Source: Ruminococcus sp. (lineage in GTDB: Bacteria > Bacillota > Clostridia > Oscillospirales > Ruminococcaceae). From it: a stretch of 64,000 bases of DNA. The notes beneath the pieces are model-generated. The model was given only the letters and a program-made list of their open reading frames with translations. It had not been told where the DNA came from and made no database searches. The position numbers and the translations under genes are program-made. The stretch lies in the NCBI GenBank assembly GCA_017529875.1, contig JAFXNC010000019.1, positions 1 to 64,000 on the forward strand, read 5' to 3'. Below are positions 8,690 through 17,717 of this stretch, piece after piece. Position 1 is the stretch's first letter. Each line of letters opens with the position of its first letter.

Positions 8690-11107
8690 GTGCACAAGAC
8701 TAAAAAACCGGTCTTTTTCATCGTGCTGCTGTGCATACTGGGTCTCGGATACCTGACCTTCTTCGGTATCCACACCTATTTCGGCGACACGAGAACGACC
8801 TATATCAAGGGAGCGGACGAGATCCGCTGGGGAATCGATATCCAGGGAGGAGTTAATGCCACCTTCGAGCCTGCGGACGGCTATGAAGCCTCCGAGGAGG
8901 ATATGGACTCCGCAAAAGCAGTAATCGAGCAGAGACTTGTCAGCATGAACATCACTGACAGCGAGGTCTATGTGGATTATTCCAAGGGACGTGTCATCGT
9001 ATCGTTCCCCTGGCAGGCAGGCGAGGAGAGTTTTGATCCCGAGCAGGCCGTTAAGGAGCTGGGCGAGACCGCAGTGCTCCGCTTTATAAAGGGTACTACC
9101 TTTACGGATGACGCTGAAGACGAGAACCTCGTCCTCACCGGAACCGATGTAGAGAGCGCCAAGGCAATGCAGTACAACGACAAGGACACCAACCAGCTCG
9201 TCTACGTCGTAAGCCTCGAGCTTAAGGATTCCGGTACTTCCAAGTTCGCCGCCGCCACCACCGAGCTCTATCCCAGCAACGGGCAGATCTCGATCTGGAT
9301 GGATGAGACCATGATCTCCGCACCTACCGTTCAGTCGGCTATCACCGACGGTTCGGCGCAGATCTCCGGCAACTTCACCTATGACAGCGCCAAGAGCCTT
9401 GCCGATAAGATCAACGCAGGCTCGCTGAAATTCAAGCTGGAGACCACCAGCACCAACATCATCTCCGCGACCCTCGGTTCCGGCGCAAGAGACGCTATGC
9501 TCATCGCCGGCGTTATCGCTTTCGTCTGCATCGCGATCTACATGATGATCATTTACAGACTGCCCGGCTTCGTTGCGACTATTGCTCTGCTGGGTCAGGT
9601 AATAGGCTCCGTAGCCTGCATTTCCGGCTTCTTCAACAACATCGAGAGCTTCACTCTTACTATACCCGGTATCGCAGGTATCATACTTGCGGTAGGTATG
9701 GGCGTTGACGCCAACGTTATCACTGCTGAGCGTATCAAAGAAGAACTTCTCGCCGGCAAGACCCTGACCGGCGCTATCACCACCGGTTACAAGCGTGCAT
9801 GGAGCGCCGTATTCGACGGAAACATCACCGTTGTATTCGTGGCGATCATCCTCATGGGCGCCTTCGGGCCCACCGACAGCGTATTCGGCACCATGCTCAA
9901 GCCTATCTTCTCCATGTTCGGCGCAGCTACCGCCGGTACGATCTACGCACTGGGCTTCACGCTGCTGGTCGGCATCATACTCAACTTCGTGTTCGGTGTA
10001 TTCTGCTCGAGACTTATGCTCTCGTCACTGTCCCGCTTCAAGATGTTCCGCAGCCGCAAGTGGTACGGCGTACCCGAGGACGACACCAAGCGCGACGCTA
10101 TGATCGAGAGACGCAAGAAGACCCTCAAGCCCTGCAGCCGCAAAAAGATCTTCTACTCCATTTCCACCTGCCTCATCGCGGTATTCGCCGCTGTTACCAT
10201 TATTGTGGGACTTGACGTTGCTATCGAGTTCAAGGGCGGTACCATCATCACCTACACCTATGACGGCACTGTCGCCGCCGGCGACGTTGAAAAGCTTGTC
10301 TCCGATACCATCAGCGAGACTGCCATAGTCACCGAGGGCGAGGACTTCGCCTCCGGCAAGCAGACCCTGAAATTATCGTTCAGCTCCGACAGCGGTATCA
10401 GCCAGGAAAAGCAGTCGCAGCTGGCTGAGGCTATGAAGGAAAAGTTCGCCGACAACAAGATCGAAGTGCTTGAATCCACCGACGTTGCAGCCTCCAACGG
10501 CTCCGAGTTCTTCTTCAAGTGTCTCGTTGCCTGCGCCTTTGCAATGGTAGTCACCGTTATCTACATCGGATTCAGGTTCCGCAAGATCGGCGGTCTCTCC
10601 GCAGGCTGCTTTGCAGTACTGGCCCTTGTACATGATATGTGCATGGTATACGGATGTTTCGTGCTCTGCCGCTTTGCTATCAACGCAAACTTCATGGCAG
10701 TTCTGCTGACTATCCTGGGCTACTCGATCAATGCGACTATCATCGTATACGACCGTATCCGTGAGAACAGAGCTCTCTACGGCAGAAAGTACGAGATCGA
10801 CGAGCTGGTAAATATGTCCATTACTCAGACCCTGGGACGTTCTATCCACACCACCGTTACCACGGTGCTGGCTATGACTACCGTATGCATTGTCTGCGCG
10901 ATCTGGGGCATCACCTCGATCATGAGCTTTGCACTGCCGCTGATCGTCGGCATGGTAGCCGGTGTTTACTCCTCCAACTGCATCGCTCCTACTCTTTGGG
11001 TACTGTGGCAGAAGCACGTTGAGAAGAGGCATCCCGAGAACAACCGTCCCGGCAAAAAGAAGAATCAGCCTAAGCCCGCCCGTCCCAACAACGGTGCAGT
11101 GGTGTAA
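8690..11107 (+). CDS. secDF: Fused protein-export membrane protein SecDF
   Basis: SecD and SecF use the proton gradient to help pull secreted proteins through SecYEG. Here both are one 805-residue chain. The SecD half (about 1-460) has an N-terminal span, the periplasmic-type P1 domain and five further spans including GMGVDANVITAERI. The SecF half (about 480-775) has its own first span, a loop, and LTILGYSINATIIVYDRIRE. Each half carries the conserved Asp/Arg of its fourth span. The start is GTG at 8690, seven bases after AGGAGG; a nearby ATG at 8685 is out of frame. Fusion is usual in many Firmicutes. Confidence 0.95.
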   Translation: MHKTKKPVFFIVLLCILGLGYLTFFGIHTYFGDTRTTYIKGADEIRWGIDIQGGVNATFEPADGYEASEEDMDSAKAVIEQRLVSMNITDSEVYVDYSKGRVIVSFPWQAGEESFDPEQAVKELGETAVLRFIKGTTFTDDAEDENLVLTGTDVESAKAMQYNDKDTNQLVYVVSLELKDSGTSKFAAATTELYPSNGQISIWMDETMISAPTVQSAITDGSAQISGNFTYDSAKSLADKINAGSLKFKLETTSTNIISATLGSGARDAMLIAGVIAFVCIAIYMMIIYRLPGFVATIALLGQVIGSVACISGFFNNIESFTLTIPGIAGIILAVGMGVDANVITAERIKEELLAGKTLTGAITTGYKRAWSAVFDGNITVVFVAIILMGAFGPTDSVFGTMLKPIFSMFGAATAGTIYALGFTLLVGIILNFVFGVFCSRLMLSSLSRFKMFRSRKWYGVPEDDTKRDAMIERRKKTLKPCSRKKIFYSISTCLIAVFAAVTIIVGLDVAIEFKGGTIITYTYDGTVAAGDVEKLVSDTISETAIVTEGEDFASGKQTLKLSFSSDSGISQEKQSQLAEAMKEKFADNKIEVLESTDVAASNGSEFFFKCLVACAFAMVVTVIYIGFRFRKIGGLSAGCFAVLALVHDMCMVYGCFVLCRFAINANFMAVLLTILGYSINATIIVYDRIRENRALYGRKYEIDELVNMSITQTLGRSIHTTVTTVLAMTTVCIVCAIWGITSIMSFALPLIVGMVAGVYSSNCIAPTLWVLWQKHVEKRHPENNRPGKKKNQPKPARPNNGAVV

Positions 11108-11127
11108 GCCCGAATAAGCATCAATTA

Positions 11128-11154
11128 GGACACCCTCTCGGGTGTCCTTTTCTT
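11128..11154 (+). terminator. Terminator after secDF
   Basis: GGACACCC TCTCG... stem with GGGTGTCC followed by TTTTCTT. Confidence 0.85.
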
Positions 11155-11192
11155 CTGCACCCAAATTGTAACGACTAATTGTCGGATTTTAC

Positions 11193-11222
11193 TTGACATA
11201 GTGCGCCGTTTGGTGCTATAAT
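11193..11222 (+). promoter_or_regulatory. Promoter for lipoprotein / CBS / carboxypeptidase region
   Basis: TTGACA, 18 bases, TATAAT. Confidence 0.75.
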
Positions 11223-11280
11223 AGATATAAGCAGCCGGAGAAGATCACCCGCTGCGGTGCTCGTGAAAGGTCTGAGTCGC

Positions 11281-12291
11281 ATGGTCAAAAGAATCATACT
11301 GACAGTCTGCGGACTCCTGCTCTGTCTCTCGGCAGCCTCCTGCTCCGATACAGCGGAGAGCTCATCCTCCGAGGCAGTTTCAAGCGAGCCGGAGGTATCA
11401 TCAGCGGCGGAAAGCAGCGCCCCCGAGAGCACGCCCTACTCACCGAAAAACGAGGTGGGAGCGAAACTCCGGAAGGTCTATGACATTTACAGCTCCGGCA
11501 GATACACCCTCCAGTGCAAGCTCACCGGCAGCCGGATCAAGGGCGAGGTGGATATCCTGCGGGTAGTTGACGGCGAGGACAGCTATCAGCTCCAGCATGA
11601 GCGCCTCGGCGACCACGGCACCGTTACCGTCTCCGGAAAGAGCTATGATTTTGACTACGTCTGCGGTATGTACCGCGAGATACAGAAGACCCCCGAGCTC
11701 AATGTAGTTGAGCAGATAGTGAAGCAGGGCGTCCCCAGGACGAGCCCCCATACCAAGCAGTCCGAGAGCGGCGAGTACGACACCGAGCAGTACACCTACA
11801 CCGGCGACACCTACATCACCGTGCTGGATTTCTATTTCGACAAGTACGACAGTCACCTTGTGAAGTATGACACCACCTATTCGGTGGAGGGTCAGGACGA
11901 TATCGTTGAGACCCGTGAGATCATCCGCCTTGACAAGGACGTTGATACTTCGGTGTTCAACGCCTATTTCGCGGACACGCTGGTGAATTTCGACCAAACC
12001 ACCGAGGAACAGCGGCTGGGCTTCTGTCAGGGGCTCTGCGGCAGCTGGGGAGTGACCTCCGACGAGATGTACGAGTTCGGCATCTCGGTATCTGACCTCG
12101 GCACAGTGGATTACGATACGCTGTTCGCCCTGATACACACCTACGGCAAGCCGCATCAGCGGCCGGAGGACGACAGCTCCGGGGAAAGCTCCGGCGCTGC
12201 TGATAGCAGCGCAGACATCGCAGAGGACTCGTCTTCTGCCGACACCTCATCCGACACAGACAACGACGATCTGCCCTCCGAGGCAGAATGA
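11281..12291 (+). CDS. Putative lipoprotein, unknown function
   Basis: The 336-residue product has a lipoprotein signal (hydrophobic core, then SAAS-Cys21), a Ser/Glu-rich linker of about 40 residues, a globular middle domain (about 65-290) and a second acidic Ser/Asp-rich tail. It should be tethered on the outer face of the membrane. No enzyme motif is recognised. The start at 11281 was chosen over an in-frame GTG at 11257 because it has an AAAGG site and gives a proper signal peptide. It is followed 13 bases later by the CBS protein gene, so the two are probably cotranscribed. Confidence 0.8.
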   Translation: MVKRIILTVCGLLLCLSAASCSDTAESSSSEAVSSEPEVSSAAESSAPESTPYSPKNEVGAKLRKVYDIYSSGRYTLQCKLTGSRIKGEVDILRVVDGEDSYQLQHERLGDHGTVTVSGKSYDFDYVCGMYREIQKTPELNVVEQIVKQGVPRTSPHTKQSESGEYDTEQYTYTGDTYITVLDFYFDKYDSHLVKYDTTYSVEGQDDIVETREIIRLDKDVDTSVFNAYFADTLVNFDQTTEEQRLGFCQGLCGSWGVTSDEMYEFGISVSDLGTVDYDTLFALIHTYGKPHQRPEDDSSGESSGAADSSADIAEDSSSADTSSDTDNDDLPSEAE

Positions 12292-12304
12292 GGATACATA
12301 CAAT

Positions 12305-12721
12305 ATGAATATATTAAAGCTACTGAAACCCAAGGCAGTCATAGATTACGTCTATGACGACTGTACAGTCAGACAGGCCATCGAAAAGATGCGAAACCAC
12401 GGTTTTACCGCGATCCCGGTCATCAGCAGGGAAGGGGAGTACGTCAAGGCCCTCGCCGAGGGCGACTTTCTCTACTTCATGCTGGATAACAATATTTTCG
12501 ACCTGCGCGATTTAGAGCATTACCGCATCTCGGATATCCCGAGGCGGGTGCGCTCCACACCGGTATCGGTCACTGCAACGGTGGAGGAACTGGTCCTGCT
12601 TGCCATCAACCAGAACTTCGTCCCTGTCATCGACGACCGGAAGGTGTTCATCGGCATAGTCACCCGAAGCGATATCCTCCAGTACTGCCACACTTTCTTA
12701 AAGGAAAACAGCGGCGAATGA
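12305..12721 (+). CDS. Tandem CBS-domain protein (CbpB/DarB-like)
   Basis: The 138-residue protein is made of two CBS domains (about residues 10-65 and 75-132) and nothing else. Stand-alone CBS pairs of this size in Firmicutes bind adenine nucleotides. The best known, B. subtilis DarB (YkuL) and Listeria CbpB, bind c-di-AMP and control the (p)ppGpp synthase Rel. The motifs GFTAIPVI and NFVPVIDD..FIGIVTRSDIL fit this group. The link to c-di-AMP is inference from family resemblance; the neighbours (lipoprotein, carboxypeptidase) hint at an envelope context. Confidence 0.75.
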   Translation: MNILKLLKPKAVIDYVYDDCTVRQAIEKMRNHGFTAIPVISREGEYVKALAEGDFLYFMLDNNIFDLRDLEHYRISDIPRRVRSTPVSVTATVEELVLLAINQNFVPVIDDRKVFIGIVTRSDILQYCHTFLKENSGE

Positions 12722-12758
12722 TCAAGTGATAATTTAGTATAATAAAGGAGACCTGAAG

Positions 12759-13838
12759 ATGAGAAACAAAGAACGGGGCGGAGCGGCGCTTGTAGCGGTG
12801 CTCATCATGCTGATACTTGTTGCGGCGGGTACGGCTATAATGATAGTTACCGGAAAGGGCCGTATCGCTGAGACAGATACAGTTCCCGCTGTGATAAACG
12901 ACAGCAGCAAGGCAGAAACACCTGATGAATCAGCTCCCGATTCACAGCCTGAGCCTGTGGATTCCGAGCCTGAGCCGGTCAAGGAGCCTGCCTTCGCCGA
13001 AAAGGCTGTCAAGTCCGAGGGCTTCAAGGACGTTGACTTCAAAAAGCTGGAAATGACCACCAAGTACAATATCCTCATGGACGCCGATTCCCTCGAGATA
13101 ATCGCCGGCTCCAATTATGAGAAGAAGATCTACCCCGCCTCCCTCACCAAGGTCATGTCCCTTATCGTTGCTATCGAGAACGTTGAGGACACCAAGGCCA
13201 AGTACAAGTTCACCGACAAGGTGGTAAACAAGCTGGTGGAGGATAATGCCTCCGTTGCAGGCTTCCTGCCCGATGAGAGCGTTACCTTCAACGACCTGCT
13301 CTATTCCTCTATTCTGGTCAGCGGCGCCGACGGCACTATCGGTCTTGCAAATATCGTTGCGGGCTCCGAGAAGAAGTTCGTTGAGCTGATGAACAAGAAG
13401 GCCGAGGAGCTGGGTCTCACCGGTACTCACTTCACCAATTCAAGCGGTCTCCATGACGATGATCACTATTCCACCTGCAAGGACATGGGTATAATCATGG
13501 CCTATGCCCTCCAGAACAAGACCTGCAAAAAGGTCCTTTCCGCTGATTCCTACACTACATCCAAGACCGAGCAGCATCCCGAGGGTATCACCCTTTACAG
13601 CATCGTTGCTCAGAGGCTGCTGGGCTATTATGTTGACGTTGACGGCGACAACTCCGGCGACGGCAGCATAAAGGGCGGCAAGACCGGCTTCACCGATGAA
13701 GCAGGGTTCTCCCTCGAGACCTTCTATGAGTACGACGGCAAAACCTACATCGCCGTAAACTGCAAGTCCATGACCAATATTTCCTCCATTGAGGACAATA
13801 TCGCCATCTACGAGAACTACGTTCCCAAGAAAAAGTAA
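12759..13838 (+). CDS. D-alanyl-D-alanine carboxypeptidase (DacA/PBP5 family, S11)
   Basis: This enzyme trims the terminal D-Ala from peptidoglycan stem peptides. The 359-residue protein has an uncleaved or signal-type N-terminal membrane helix (11-31) and a Pro/Glu-rich linker to about residue 85. The catalytic domain has Ser128-Leu-Thr-Lys131 and Lys308-Thr-Gly. The second motif reads Ser188-Gly-Ala190 instead of the usual Ser-x-Asn. The C-terminal PBP5 stalk domain and its amphipathic anchor are absent, so attachment is by the N-terminal helix. A GGAG site precedes the ATG and a strong terminator follows. Confidence 0.88.
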   Translation: MRNKERGGAALVAVLIMLILVAAGTAIMIVTGKGRIAETDTVPAVINDSSKAETPDESAPDSQPEPVDSEPEPVKEPAFAEKAVKSEGFKDVDFKKLEMTTKYNILMDADSLEIIAGSNYEKKIYPASLTKVMSLIVAIENVEDTKAKYKFTDKVVNKLVEDNASVAGFLPDESVTFNDLLYSSILVSGADGTIGLANIVAGSEKKFVELMNKKAEELGLTGTHFTNSSGLHDDDHYSTCKDMGIIMAYALQNKTCKKVLSADSYTTSKTEQHPEGITLYSIVAQRLLGYYVDVDGDNSGDGSIKGGKTGFTDEAGFSLETFYEYDGKTYIAVNCKSMTNISSIEDNIAIYENYVPKKK

Positions 13839-13844
13839 AAACGA

Positions 13845-13879
13845 GCCCGTCCGGAGCCTGACCCCGGACGGGCATTTTA
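13845..13879 (+). terminator. Terminator after the D,D-carboxypeptidase
   Basis: GCCCGTCCGG (13845-13854) pairs with CCGGACGGGC (13864-13873), then ATTTTATT. Confidence 0.85.
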
Positions 13880-13890
13880 TTGTATAAAGC

Positions 13891-13917
13891 AAAACGCCCG
13901 CAGCCTGCGGACGTTTT
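13891..13917 (-). terminator. Terminator of ylxM-ffh-rpsP-khpA
   Basis: On the minus strand ACGTCCGCAG pairs with CTGCGGGCGT and is followed by TTTGCTTT. T and A tracts flank both sides, so it may work in both directions. Confidence 0.75.
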
Positions 13918-13922
13918 TGTTT

Positions 13923-14156
13923 TCAGTCTATCTCTACCCGGATCTTCTGTCCGATGCGCGAGCAGCCGGCTCTCATAACGGTGCGGATCGCCTTGGCGAT
14001 GCGTCCCTGCTTGCCGATCACTCTGCCCATATCGTCGGGAGCGACGTGGAGGTGATAAACTACCTCGCCCTCCTCGTTGGGCTCGTCAACTACGACCTCG
14101 ACAGCTGCCGGATCGTCAACGAGCTCGCAGACGATAGTCTTCAAAAGCTGTTCCAT
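13923..14156 (-). CDS. khpA: KH-domain RNA-binding protein KhpA
   Basis: KhpA is a small RNA chaperone which, with KhpB, affects cell elongation in Gram-positive bacteria. The 77-residue protein is a single KH domain with the GxxG loop in VIGKQGRIAKAIR. It follows rpsP in the SRP/ribosomal operon as in most Firmicutes. A strong GGAGG site precedes the start. It ends the operon; rimM and trmD, which often follow, are not present. Confidence 0.92.
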   Translation of the reverse strand: MEQLLKTIVCELVDDPAAVEVVVDEPNEEGEVVYHLHVAPDDMGRVIGKQGRIAKAIRTVMRAGCSRIGQKIRVEID

Positions 14157-14261
14157 GTTGATTCCTCCTTAGTTTTCCCACGGAAACCGGCAGGGCAGTG
14201 CCCCGCCTCTGTGCACGGCAGGAGAGCGGTGGGATAGGCTCCTGCCGACAGAAAGCGCGGA
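14157..14261 (-). other. Structured rpsP-khpA spacer
   Basis: On the minus strand GGCAGGAG pairs with CTCCTGCC, and GGCGGGGCA lies next to TGCCCTGCC. The unusually long spacer for this operon could act as an attenuator or mRNA-processing site. Confidence 0.4.
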
Positions 14262-14504
14262 TCAAAGAGTACCGTTCTTCTTGAGAAGTGCCTTAACGGT
14301 GTCGGTAGGCTGAGCGCCCTTAGCGATCCAGCTCTTAACCTTCTCGTCGTCGATCTTCAGAACGGTGGGCTCCTTAGTGGGATCGTAATAACCGATCTCC
14401 TCGATGAAACGACCGTCTCTGGGATATCTGGAATCCGCAACGACTACTCTGTAGAAAGGAGCCTTCTTAGCGCCCATTCTTCTGAGTCTGATCTTTACTG
14501 CCAT
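14262..14504 (-). CDS. rpsP: Ribosomal protein S16
   Basis: S16 is needed for assembly of the 30S body. The 80-residue protein has the family sequence from [18 protein letters not shown] through [13 protein letters not shown] and the C-terminal [14 protein letters not shown]. It lies between ffh and khpA in the conserved operon and has a GGTGA-type ribosome site. Confidence 0.97.
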   Translation of the reverse strand: MAVKIRLRRMGAKKAPFYRVVVADSRYPRDGRFIEEIGYYDPTKEPTVLKIDDEKVKSWIAKGAQPTDTVKALLKKNGTL

Positions 14505-14592
14505 TTTACTTTCACCTCACTCTGCCAATGCACATCCCGCAAATGGGGGCTGTGCGGATTAGTTGTATATCAAGGCTCTCGCCGCTGATATC

Positions 14593-15966
14593 TTATTCCT
14601 TCGGGGGCATACCGCCGCCGAGACCTCTGAGCAGCTCCTTGCGGTTGCGGCGGGCTTTCTTGCCGTGGAGGCTGCCGCCCAGACCGTACTGCTTCATCAT
14701 CTTCTGCATCTGGTCGAACTGTTTGAGCAGGTTGTTCACATCGCTGACCTGAGTGCCGCTGCCGGCGGCGATGCGCCTTTTGCGCCTGGGGTCGATGATC
14801 TGAGGCTTTTCCCGCTCCGCCTTGGTCATGGAGTTGATGATCGCCTCGGTCTTTTTGAGCTGTATCTCGCTCTGTTCAAGCTGCTCGTCGGTGATCTTGT
14901 TTGCACCGGGTATCAGCCTCATGATAGAGCGCATGGAGCCCATTTTGTGTATCTGCTTCATCTGATCCAGCAGGTCGTTGAGGTCGAAACCCTTTTCCTT
15001 GACCTTCTTGGCGAGCTTTTCGGCTTCCTTCTCGTCAACAGTCTGCTGAGCCTTCTCGATGAGGGTGAGCATATCGCCCATGCCCAGAATACGGGAGGCC
15101 ATTCTCTCGGGGTGGAAGGGCTCGAACTCGTCAAGCTTTTCGCCCATACCCACGAACTTGATAGGCTTACCTGTTACAGAGAGTACGGACAGCGCCGCAC
15201 CGCCTCTGGTATCGGAATCCAGCTTTGTCAGGATGACGCTGTCGATGCCCAGAGCCTCGTCGAAGCTGGAGGCCACCTTTACGGCGTCCTGACCGATCAT
15301 GGCGTCAACTACCAGCATGATCTCGTTGGGCTCGGCGATCTTCTTGATGTCCTTGAGCTCGTTCATGAGCTCCTCGTCTATGTGCAGACGTCCGGCAGTA
15401 TCCAGGATAACAAGGTCATAGCCGTGATCCTTGGCGTGCCTGAGGGCCTCCTTGACGATCTTGCGCGGGTCGATCTGACCCATCTCGAAAACGGATACCT
15501 CTGCTCTCGCGCCTACTACCTTCAGCTGTTCGATAGCCGCAGGTCTGTAAACGTCGCAGGCCACCAGCAGAGGGCGGTTGCCCTGAGCCTTGAAATGCTT
15601 AGCCAGCTTGGCGGCGTGGGTGGTCTTACCTGAGCCCTGCAAGCCGCACATCATGACGATGCAGGGGGGCTTGTTGGGGAAGTTGATCTTGGAGTTGGCC
15701 TCGCCCATGAGCTTGACCAGCTCGTCGTTTACTATCTTGATGACCTGCTGACCAGGAGTAAGGCTCTTTAAAACCTCCTCGCCGACAGCTCTCTCGGTAA
15801 CGTTTGCGATAAATTCCTTAACTACCTTATAGCTTACGTCCGCTTCGAGCAGAGCCATCTTGACCTCGCGCATAGCCTCCTTGACGTCGCTCTCGGACAG
15901 CTTGCCTCGGGATTTGAGCTTCTTGAAAACGGAACCGAGCTTTTCGGAAAGTCCTTCAAATGCCAT
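14593..15966 (-). CDS. ffh: Signal recognition particle protein Ffh
   Basis: Ffh binds signal sequences and SRP RNA and targets nascent membrane proteins to FtsY. The 457-residue protein has the N domain (1-85), the GTPase domain with GLQGSGKTTHAAKLA, DTAGRLHID, TKLDSDTRGG and VGMGEKLDEFEPF, and the C-terminal M domain (from about 325). The end is Gly-rich and basic (GGSLHGKKARRNRKE). It follows ylxM by about 40 bases. The SRP RNA gene is not in the window. Confidence 0.97.
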   Translation of the reverse strand: MAFEGLSEKLGSVFKKLKSRGKLSESDVKEAMREVKMALLEADVSYKVVKEFIANVTERAVGEEVLKSLTPGQQVIKIVNDELVKLMGEANSKINFPNKPPCIVMMCGLQGSGKTTHAAKLAKHFKAQGNRPLLVACDVYRPAAIEQLKVVGARAEVSVFEMGQIDPRKIVKEALRHAKDHGYDLVILDTAGRLHIDEELMNELKDIKKIAEPNEIMLVVDAMIGQDAVKVASSFDEALGIDSVILTKLDSDTRGGAALSVLSVTGKPIKFVGMGEKLDEFEPFHPERMASRILGMGDMLTLIEKAQQTVDEKEAEKLAKKVKEKGFDLNDLLDQMKQIHKMGSMRSIMRLIPGANKITDEQLEQSEIQLKKTEAIINSMTKAEREKPQIIDPRRKRRIAAGSGTQVSDVNNLLKQFDQMQKMMKQYGLGGSLHGKKARRNRKELLRGLGGGMPPKE

Positions 15967-16009
15967 ATCTTATCCACCTTATCGGGTCTGTGATCGGGGA
16001 TGCCCCGTC

Positions 16010-16399
16010 TTATTCAAAGTACTTGCTGTTGTCGAAGGCCTCGAGCTTTTCGTCGAGGGTCTCCAGCAGGGTTATGGTCTTCTCCGCGATGTTACGGGCA
16101 AAAGAGTTCTTCTTGCACTCCTCGAAGACCTCCAGCGCCAGCTCCTTGTAGTGCATGAGCTCCGCCTTGTAGGTCTCCTGCTGTCTGTGGAGCCCCAGCA
16201 CTCTCTCATACTCGTTGAGGGCCTCCTCGCCGCGCTTTATCGAGTCATGCACGCCCTGACGGGAGATCTCGTAATGCTCGGCTATCTCCGCGAGGGAGAG
16301 GTCGTCGTTATAGTAAAGCTCCAGCATATCGCGCTGTTTTTCGGTAAGCAGCTCGCCGTAGATATCGAGCAGATCGCTCATAGAAAGGTTCTTATCCAA
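16010..16399 (-). CDS. ylxM: YlxM-type helix-turn-helix SRP-operon protein
   Basis: YlxM (UPF0122) proteins resemble region 4 of sigma factors and can stimulate the Ffh/SRP GTPase cycle. The 129-residue protein has the diagnostic YGELLTEKQRDMLELYYNDDLSLAEIAEHYEISRQGV split across its N-terminal half, and a coiled-coil C-terminus. The start is TTG at 16399, six bases after a GGAGGG site; the next ATG would remove the first residues of the conserved region. It is the first gene of the operon. Confidence 0.92.
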   Translation of the reverse strand: MDKNLSMSDLLDIYGELLTEKQRDMLELYYNDDLSLAEIAEHYEISRQGVHDSIKRGEEALNEYERVLGLHRQQETYKAELMHYKELALEVFEECKKNSFARNIAEKTITLLETLDEKLEAFDNSKYFE

Positions 16400-16468
16400 G
16401 CCTGTCCCTCCGTTGTGTCTGATTTTTTGTACAGCTGTAAAGTATACGTGCTTTACCCTGCCTTTTAA

Positions 16469-16497
16469 TTATATATCAAGTTAATCAGCTTGTCAAG
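16469..16497 (-). promoter_or_regulatory. Consensus promoter for ylxM-ffh-rpsP-khpA
   Basis: On the minus strand: TTGACA, 17 bases, TATAAT. Confidence 0.85.
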
Positions 16498-16535
16498 CAC
16501 TTTTTGAAAAATATATAAAAATTTCAAAAAACCCC

Positions 16536-16565
16536 TTGAAATGGTGCATACGTTTGTGCTAATAT
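16536..16565 (+). promoter_or_regulatory. Promoter for the aldo/keto reductase gene
   Basis: TTGAAA, 18 bases, TAATAT, with a second possible TATAAT box seven bases further on. Confidence 0.45.
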
Positions 16566-16638
16566 AAATATAATAGCAATTGTATGTAAATTAGAGGTAA
16601 ACGGCAACAACGCCGGAAATTACGGAGGGAAAACTGAT

Positions 16639-17604
16639 ATGTTCAAATATACGCTGAAAAACAAGCGTTACGCCCTTGAGCTGCCCTGCCTGACCTACGG
16701 CACGGCTAACTTCGAGACCCAGGATAATGACGAGTTCTACTTCTCCCTGCTGGACAGATACGTTGAGCTGGGCGGCACCTGCATCGACACCGCAAGAGTA
16801 TACTGCGAGTGGCTGGAAAACGGCAAGGACGCCAGCGAATCTGTGGTGGGTCGCTGGATGAAGTCGCGGGGCAACCGTGCTAAGATAATCTTATCCACCA
16901 AGGGCGGTCATCCGGACGTAAACGATATGTCCAAGTCCCGCCTGGACAGGGATTCGCTTAACTACGACCTGGAGCGCAGCCTTGAATGTCTCCAGACCGA
17001 TTACATCGACATATACTTCCTGCACCGCGACGACGATCAGATCCCGGTGAGCGAGATCATGCCAGTCCTGGCGGAGTTCGTACAGAGCGGCAAGGTGCGT
17101 TTCATCGGCGCCTCCAACTGGACCACCGCCCGCATCGAGCAGGCCAACAAGTGGGCCGAGCAGCACAACACCGAGCCCTTCCGGGTGAGCCAGATCAATT
17201 ACAGCCTGGCACACTCGTCCACCGATACTTTCGGTGACCCCACTCTGGTGTGCATGAATATGTGGGAGTACAACTGGTACAGAAAGCACCAGATGCCGGT
17301 AATGGCCTTCTCCCCCCAGGCAAAGGGCTTCTTTGCCCGCTTTGCCAAGGGCGACGCCACCGTGCCTGTGGACGGTCAGTTCACCTCAACCGCCAACCTT
17401 GCCCGGCTCGCCCGCGTCAAGAAGATCAGCGAGGAGACCGGCGTTCCCCCGGCAGTAGTGCCGCTGGGCTACCTCAACAGCCAGCAGTTCTTTGTGTCCT
17501 CGGTATTTGCCGCCTCAAAGCTCTGGCATCTTGACGAGGACATGGCTGCCCAGGATCTCAGATACGACCCCAAGACCGCGGCGTTTTTGGAGAACATCCT
17601 CTGA
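16639..17604 (+). CDS. Aldo/keto reductase family oxidoreductase
   Basis: Enzymes of this TIM-barrel family reduce aldehydes or ketones with NAD(P)H. The 321-residue protein has the full catalytic tetrad: Asp50 and Tyr55 (CIDTARVY), Lys88 (STKGGH) and His129 (FLHRDD), plus the GASNWT and QINYSL segments. A GGAGGG site lies before the ATG. A hairpin (TGCACAGTTTT with AAAATTGTGCA, about 17616-17645) separates it from the lipoprotein/radical SAM pair, so it may be a separate unit. Substrate unknown; YajO/tas-like sugar or aldehyde reductases are the nearest idea. Confidence 0.88.
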   Translation: MFKYTLKNKRYALELPCLTYGTANFETQDNDEFYFSLLDRYVELGGTCIDTARVYCEWLENGKDASESVVGRWMKSRGNRAKIILSTKGGHPDVNDMSKSRLDRDSLNYDLERSLECLQTDYIDIYFLHRDDDQIPVSEIMPVLAEFVQSGKVRFIGASNWTTARIEQANKWAEQHNTEPFRVSQINYSLAHSSTDTFGDPTLVCMNMWEYNWYRKHQMPVMAFSPQAKGFFARFAKGDATVPVDGQFTSTANLARLARVKKISEETGVPPAVVPLGYLNSQQFFVSSVFAASKLWHLDEDMAAQDLRYDPKTAAFLENIL

Positions 17605-17717
17605 TGACTGTGGATATGCACAGTTTTCATACCGCAAAATTGTGCAGTATCACCCCATAAAAGCCCGAAGCCTGAAACGTATATCATACAGCACTTCTAT
17701 AAAAGGAGAGGTTGAAT

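Noticed and set aside
14563-15633. 356-codon plus-strand frame opposite ffh
   Set aside because: Antisense of Ffh, which is unmistakable on the minus strand.
17605-17717. Aldo/keto reductase as part of the radical SAM operon
   Set aside because: A hairpin and 113 bases separate them, and the ribosome site for the lipoprotein is independent; kept as only a possible association.
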